64,000 bases of DNA, taken from assembly GCA_016806645.1 (NCBI GenBank), contig JACSYO010000503.1, positions 2,280,501 through 2,344,500 on the forward strand, written 5' to 3'. Below, one piece after another: positions 58,861 through 64,000 of the stretch. Position 1 is the first letter of the stretch, and every line of letters starts with the position of its first letter. This DNA is from Ophiodon elongatus. Taxonomy: Eukaryota > Chordata > Actinopteri > Perciformes > Hexagrammidae. A model generated the notes under the pieces. The model worked only from the letters and a program-made list of their open reading frames with translations, did not search any database and was not told the origin of the DNA. The translations under genes were made by a program, and so were the position numbers.

Positions 58861-60439
58861 AATCCCCAATGACGTCTCCAGACTACGTTTTGTTACGAAA
58901 ACAAGTGACACTGCTGCTTATAACAGAGCTAACAGCTGACATTAACAGAGTTTCCATTGACTTGCATTATGATGCGTTCAAGCTCTATTTAGTCAAAATT
59001 AGCTAATTTATGAAGCTGTCATGTGTTCAAATGTAATGGTGTAAAATAATTTTTTTGCCGAGAAACTTAAATAAATACAGTCGTTTAAAAGAGCAGCAAT
59101 ATAAAATAGATATTAGTCAGGGATTTGGGACCCGTTTAAACTTCTAAACACTAGCTCTAAGCAGCTCATAATATATAATTAAAACTGCTAATTTTCAATT
59201 TTTGATGGCTTACACTGACTTTGGGGTGGTTTAATCTAAAACAGTAGTCTGGAGCCTTGCTGTCAATTATAGTTCTTAAGAAGAAAACGGTCGGTGAGTA
59301 GAAAATCCGGGATATGGTTGTGTAATGTGAGGTAGGCATAAGGCTCAGTAGGTCTTTTTTTTCATCGATACAGCACTGTGTCATCGCATTGAAGCTGTAA
59401 ACATTCTCTATTTACAGAGTTGGCTCCGTGCTGAAGTAATGGGAATGTTTGCAATCTATTGCTTCAATTTCTCTCGGGAATCCAAGTTTCGGCACACTCA
59501 ATACGCACCAGTCACTTTCATTCATTATTGGGTAACTATAATCAACTAAGATCCACAGGAACCACAGGAAATACAATAAAGATACATATTATCTCACTGA
59601 TGGTGGAAAACTATTTCATTATAGACTCTTCTGGTCTCTAAACACTGCACTTCTCCTCATTTGCTGTATATTTAACAGTTACCGGCAAGGCAGTGTTCCC
59701 GCTGCGTGTCGGATTCATTGAACAAATAGGAAATTCAATGGACTAAAACTGTCCTGTACGTACATCATGCCATTATTTTTAGTGCCCTCGACCATTATTG
59801 CTCACAGAGAAAGGGGAAAGCTCAAATTGAAACTTCCGGCCATCATCATTGAGACACTTAATGAGTTCACATCATACAAAAAAGTGGCAGATTTGTGTGT
59901 AAGAAGAGATTGGTATTCGGCTTTAAACTCCACAAAATGAACTGTTTGATCACAGTGCTTGATGTAAGCTACTACAAAGCAGCTAAAATCCAGCTGTGCA
60001 ATATCTAACTTTAATTTCAAGTCAATGCAGACTCGCCTTATCAAACTGAATTTAGCCCGGTGTGTCTGACCAGCAGTACGGCGATGAAAAAATCTCTGGC
60101 ACAGAGGTCTGATCAGATACCAGTGTTTAATTAATAAGTTGCACTCCTCGCTGTGTGGAAGGGACTGGGATCATTCTTTTATGTGTGTCAGGTACCTAAA
60201 CATTGCTTTCTGAAACTGTGTAAAGCAAAATGTAACACATGAATACATAGAGGCATCAGTATTAAATTGAGATTAAATTAATGAATCAAATCATTAATAA
60301 ATTAGGACAAATTAAAATGAACCAGGTAAAAAAAGAAAAACCTCAATATTAACAGGAATTACAATTTAAATGCAAACCTTTTTGATGCAGCAACAAATTG
60401 CTGAACATTTAAAATTAAAATTTCAGAACATAATGTATA
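58861..60439. other. Non-coding stretch
   Basis: No recognised gene or element; AT-rich, ordinary complexity. Confidence 0.45.
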
Positions 60440-60532
60440 CAGTATATAAACATAGAACTGAATTAAATATTCGATCCATCTGAGTCAGAATCCGCCCGAT
60501 ATCCTACAGTATGCCCAGTATCGGTGCATCCC
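60440..60532 (-). mobile_element. MITE end, GGGATGCACCGATC type
   Basis: On the minus strand, AGGGATGCACCGATACTGGG begins at 60532 and is followed by CATACTGTAGGATATCGGGC and GGATTCTGACTCAGATGG. This is the canonical start of the family, of which a poorer copy lies at 42527. The other end was not located. Confidence 0.55.
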
Positions 60533-63500
60533 TTTTTCGTATCATCCAGTTGTGGATAACTGCATTGCCGAAAGAGTTTTTGGAAATACATATATGTTGT
60601 TTGTTATAAACATTTAGGCAGAAGACAACTTTATTTTCATTAAGCCAATGAAGCAGTAATATCCGACCTGAAAGCAATTTTTTTTTCGAGAAGTCTGAAA
60701 CATTGTTAAAACTTATGTTCCTTTAAAAATAAATTACTTCTCAGTTTTTGTTTTCGTTCCACTTACAAGCCGTATAGTCCTATTAGATTGCCTCTCTCCT
60801 CTCATCCAACGGGGGGAAAAAAGGAACGGCTGATTGCTTTGGGGCAGACAAAGTCCCACAGAGTAGCTCAATTATTGACTTTGCTAAGTCAACCTTTAAC
60901 GTACAAATCCTGCTCAGACTCTTGTCCTTGTGGTGGCCGAGGGCCCGCTGAAGGCACGCCGCATTCAGCTCACAGCCCAGCAGACATTAATTCCACTCCA
61001 TCTTCACACTCAATTTAGTCTTGAATGTTCCTGCCAATATGGCTGAGCCTCAGAATTAGAAGTGGTAAATTATACAAATAACCTCCTAATAGCATGCTGT
61101 GCCCAAATGAAGTGAACCCGCCAACGCGGCGGCGATTTGCGGCGCGGCGAGTGATACGGAAGGGCAAGTCCAATCATGTACGTACATGTGCTCAGTGAGC
61201 AGACTGCGGTGGCGTAATGAGGATTGGTGCCCATAACAACCGAGTATCCACGGTGTCTTATTAGTTTGTCATGTCTTAGTCTCTCCGTCCTCACAAAGCA
61301 ACAATTCAGTGTCTGTGGCAAACAAAAAAAAATCAATTCAGCGCTTATGTATGACCCCATGAATGATGTGTCAAGACACAAGCGATGGGAGATGTATCAG
61401 TGTAAGAGAAGACCGATTTTCAAAAAAGGGAAATAAAATGTGGGTCAGGGTTATACTATGAGTTGCTGTGAATAAATGAGTGTATATCACCAGAATGGCT
61501 GGCATGAATCAGAATTTCGCAGTAAATTGTCCCTCAGAGTTGCTAAAGAAGTGTAAAAAGAGACGAGTTTATTCGTTTTACAAGATGCATAACTATTTAA
61601 AAGGCCGACTCACGTAGAACAGATTTATTACCTGACTAAAGAGTATGTTCATTGATATGTCGTGTCAGACTTTGAGCTTGTCATCCCCCGCGAGGTGGAG
61701 TGACGATGATAAACTGCCCCACAGAGAGGGAACATGGACTCGGAGCCTACAGGTGAGTCCTGAGGTGAAGGTGAGATTTATGAAATGTGAAAAAGAGAGC
61801 AGCAGCAATTTTTTTTGCAGCAGCAGAGTTACAGCAGAGTCGGCAAATCGGCCGACGGCGTCGACAACCGCGTTTCCATACTGCTGCCAGGAACCTTTAG
61901 ACCCCGAGGAATGTACCTTTTTTCAAAGTGAGTTGGGGGTGGATAAATCAAACGCCATGCAATCCACCGGATATGCATCGGCAGCAGGCTCAGACGCACA
62001 TCAGCCATGCAGCAGACAATTATTAATTTATACAATCAAATCACAAGACCTGCAGGCTTGGAGCAGACAATCTCCTCATCAGTGATAAGAGGCACATTGA
62101 TCGTCATGGGTGTAAGGTTCACAACGAAGGAAGAAGCAGCGTTGAGACGTCGTACAGGAGCTCAGCAGCTTAAATGCAATCATGATGCAAAAAATAGGAT
62201 GGAAATATGTCACACTAACCCATTTTATTGAGTTTATATTGCCTGCTGCATGACTGAATATGAAGTGTGTGGGGAAAATATGAAAGGCACTGTTTTATAT
62301 TTTCAGTTCAGCAGATAGTTAGTTATGATAATGGGGTGTGGCCACGACAAGACTTATGTTTGCACCCCTAAAGTATAACATTACTCTAGGTACAAAATCC
62401 AAGTTTGCATTGAGCAAACCGTCCAAAAACAGCAGCAACAACCGTATTAAGGGTGACATACATGCAAAATCAATACTACCCATAACGCAGGCTATTTGTC
62501 CTCATTGCATTACAGTGGGAGGGGATTGTAACGCACATGCATGGCAAGCAGCAAGCAAAAGAAAAATTTGTGCAACCACCAAAATGCTACACACACAGGT
62601 AAGTTATCACCCAAAAATATTATTAGCAGCCATCAAATGAAGCAGGTTAGCATGATTTATATGACGAAAAACGGCGGTTGATATCTCAAACGTAAAGATA
62701 ATATTATGAAAATGAACCTGAATCGTCCTGAAGCCACATTGCCGCACACTCGGCAGGTTAGCTTGTTTTACATGAACAACAACGGTGCTACAGCAGTGTT
62801 GGCGCATTAGCAGGTGAGCAGCATCACACAGTAAAATTATAAATAAAAAAACGCAGCCATGATGGAAAGGATGCCTTTGATATATATACATAGCGACCAG
62901 CAGGGTGGTCGTCGGTTAAGTTACTGTCAGTTGCCTAAAACAGACTAGCATGAATGTCCATTCTTGACCTTGGGATTAGTTAACTCAATAAAAATTTAAA
63001 TAAAAGTATTTACGAAAAAAATTGCTCCATTCTAAACCAACTTTAACTTTGTCCCTGAATTTGACTGGACCACAAGTGTGTGTTTGATTGATGGATTTAT
63101 TTATTAATTATAGTTTTTTTATGTTTCATGGATTAGGCTACAGAAATGTACAGGCTGTGGAGCATATAGTGACACAATAACATCATACAGTGTGTTTAAA
63201 CAAAGACACAGTTGACGTTAACGATCAAAAGACAGAAATCATTGTTGCGTGCCACATACTAGGCGACAATATGCGTGTTTCCAAAGAAAAGAAAATGATT
63301 GACAACGTTTTGTCCATCCTTTAGGGTCCTCGATCGGCTCGTATCTATTCCTGCTGTCATGCGAGTTTTCTATTACATTTTGTATTACATTCTGTTCTTT
63401 AAAAATTCAATAATGTATTATATAAAAAAAAAAAAACATGATTGACAAGTAAACAGAAGAGAGAAGTAGAACGTATGAAAACTAAAACAGTCATCAGTAC

Positions 63501-64000
63501 TCAGTGTCCACGCTCTGTTTAAATAATTAGATTATGCAAAACATGCAAGTCTTCTTTCAAAAAATAGATAAAATAAAAGCATTAAAAAAAATCTGTAATA
63601 GGCAAAATATTGTTATTTTTCTCACATTGTGACAAAAAGGACAATATAAAACAAAGTGCATTCAACTGTATTATTATTGTGAATATATATATATATATAT
63701 ATATATCGTGAATTAAACCGTTTCTCTGTACTTAAAAGTTGCTTTTTTTCATGCTTTGTGCTGCCATGTAACATCTAATGACCAATCATCTCAGAACATG
63801 TAGTATATTGACTCTTTCATGCAAAAAGAATGGCCCGTTTAAAACAGCACAGTCATTCCACAGGGCTTCACGGTGGGAGGGATATCCTTAATCAAAAGGG
63901 AGATTTTTAGTCTAATCTAGGCCAGAAAGTTAAAGAAACCCTGCAGCGCTGAGTGTGTTTTTCAGTTTGTCACGTGTGTGTAAACGCAGAGTGCCTTCAG
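60533..64000. other. Non-coding stretch to the end of the window
   Basis: Mostly unrecognised DNA. A CAG|GTGAGT-like donor sequence lies at about 61750 within an open frame (61645-62085) that has no recognisable domain, so no exon is called. A TA microsatellite is at 63683-63706. Confidence 0.45.
63683..63706. repeat. (TA)n microsatellite
   Basis: About 12 TA units, uninterrupted. Confidence 0.95.

Noticed and set aside
61645..62085. 146-codon open frame with a CAG|GTGAGT donor-like site
   Set aside because: The sequence has no recognisable domain and no matching acceptor upstream was evident; a donor match alone is common by chance.

Overview
The window is vertebrate nuclear DNA, most likely from a ray-finned fish of the percomorph group. 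It contains one convincing protein-coding gene, an intact single-exon open frame for the synaptic adhesion protein LRRC4C (netrin-G ligand 1), close to the human protein along its whole length. The fish assignment rests on the divergence of that protein and on dispersed repeats that I recognise from memory of percomorph genomes, namely a tRNA-derived SINE, PIF/Harbinger and hAT-like non-autonomous elements, and fish LINE fragments. No species can be named.

Layout. Positions 1-2626 read as the end of an intron. They close on a long pyrimidine tract and an AG acceptor just before the lrrc4c coding exon (CDS 2654-4549, + strand). Two short upstream frames overlap the start codon. The 3' UTR begins at 4550, with a possible proximal poly(A) signal near 4736 and a possible distal one near 7549.

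From about 4.8 to 64 kb I find no further exon that I can support. LRRC4C sits in gene-poor surroundings in other vertebrates, so this is probably flanking gene desert. It may hold long-range regulatory elements, but that cannot be shown from one sequence.

The repeats are uneven. The first ~26 kb next to the gene carry few recognisable mobile elements: a MITE fragment at 2.4 kb, a SINE at 10.4 kb, a Harbinger-type element at 15.3 kb and LINE scraps near 21.9 kb. From about 26 to 59 kb the DNA is dense with short inverted-repeat elements, several families occurring more than once, and with LINE debris. One LINE reverse-transcriptase copy (47.6-48.45 kb, minus strand) is split by an hAT-like element. 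A 27-bp minisatellite of 14 units lies at 53.64-54.03 kb. Low-complexity tracts (TC, GA, TG and TA runs) are scattered throughout.

I found no rRNA, functional tRNA, CRISPR array, phage or operon structure, and no clear undescribed biological system. The observations most worth a second look are the uORFs over the lrrc4c start, the minisatellite, the nested LINE/hAT structure, the palindromic element at 26.7 kb, the contrast in repeat density, and several repeat-free blocks that could be conserved regulatory DNA.
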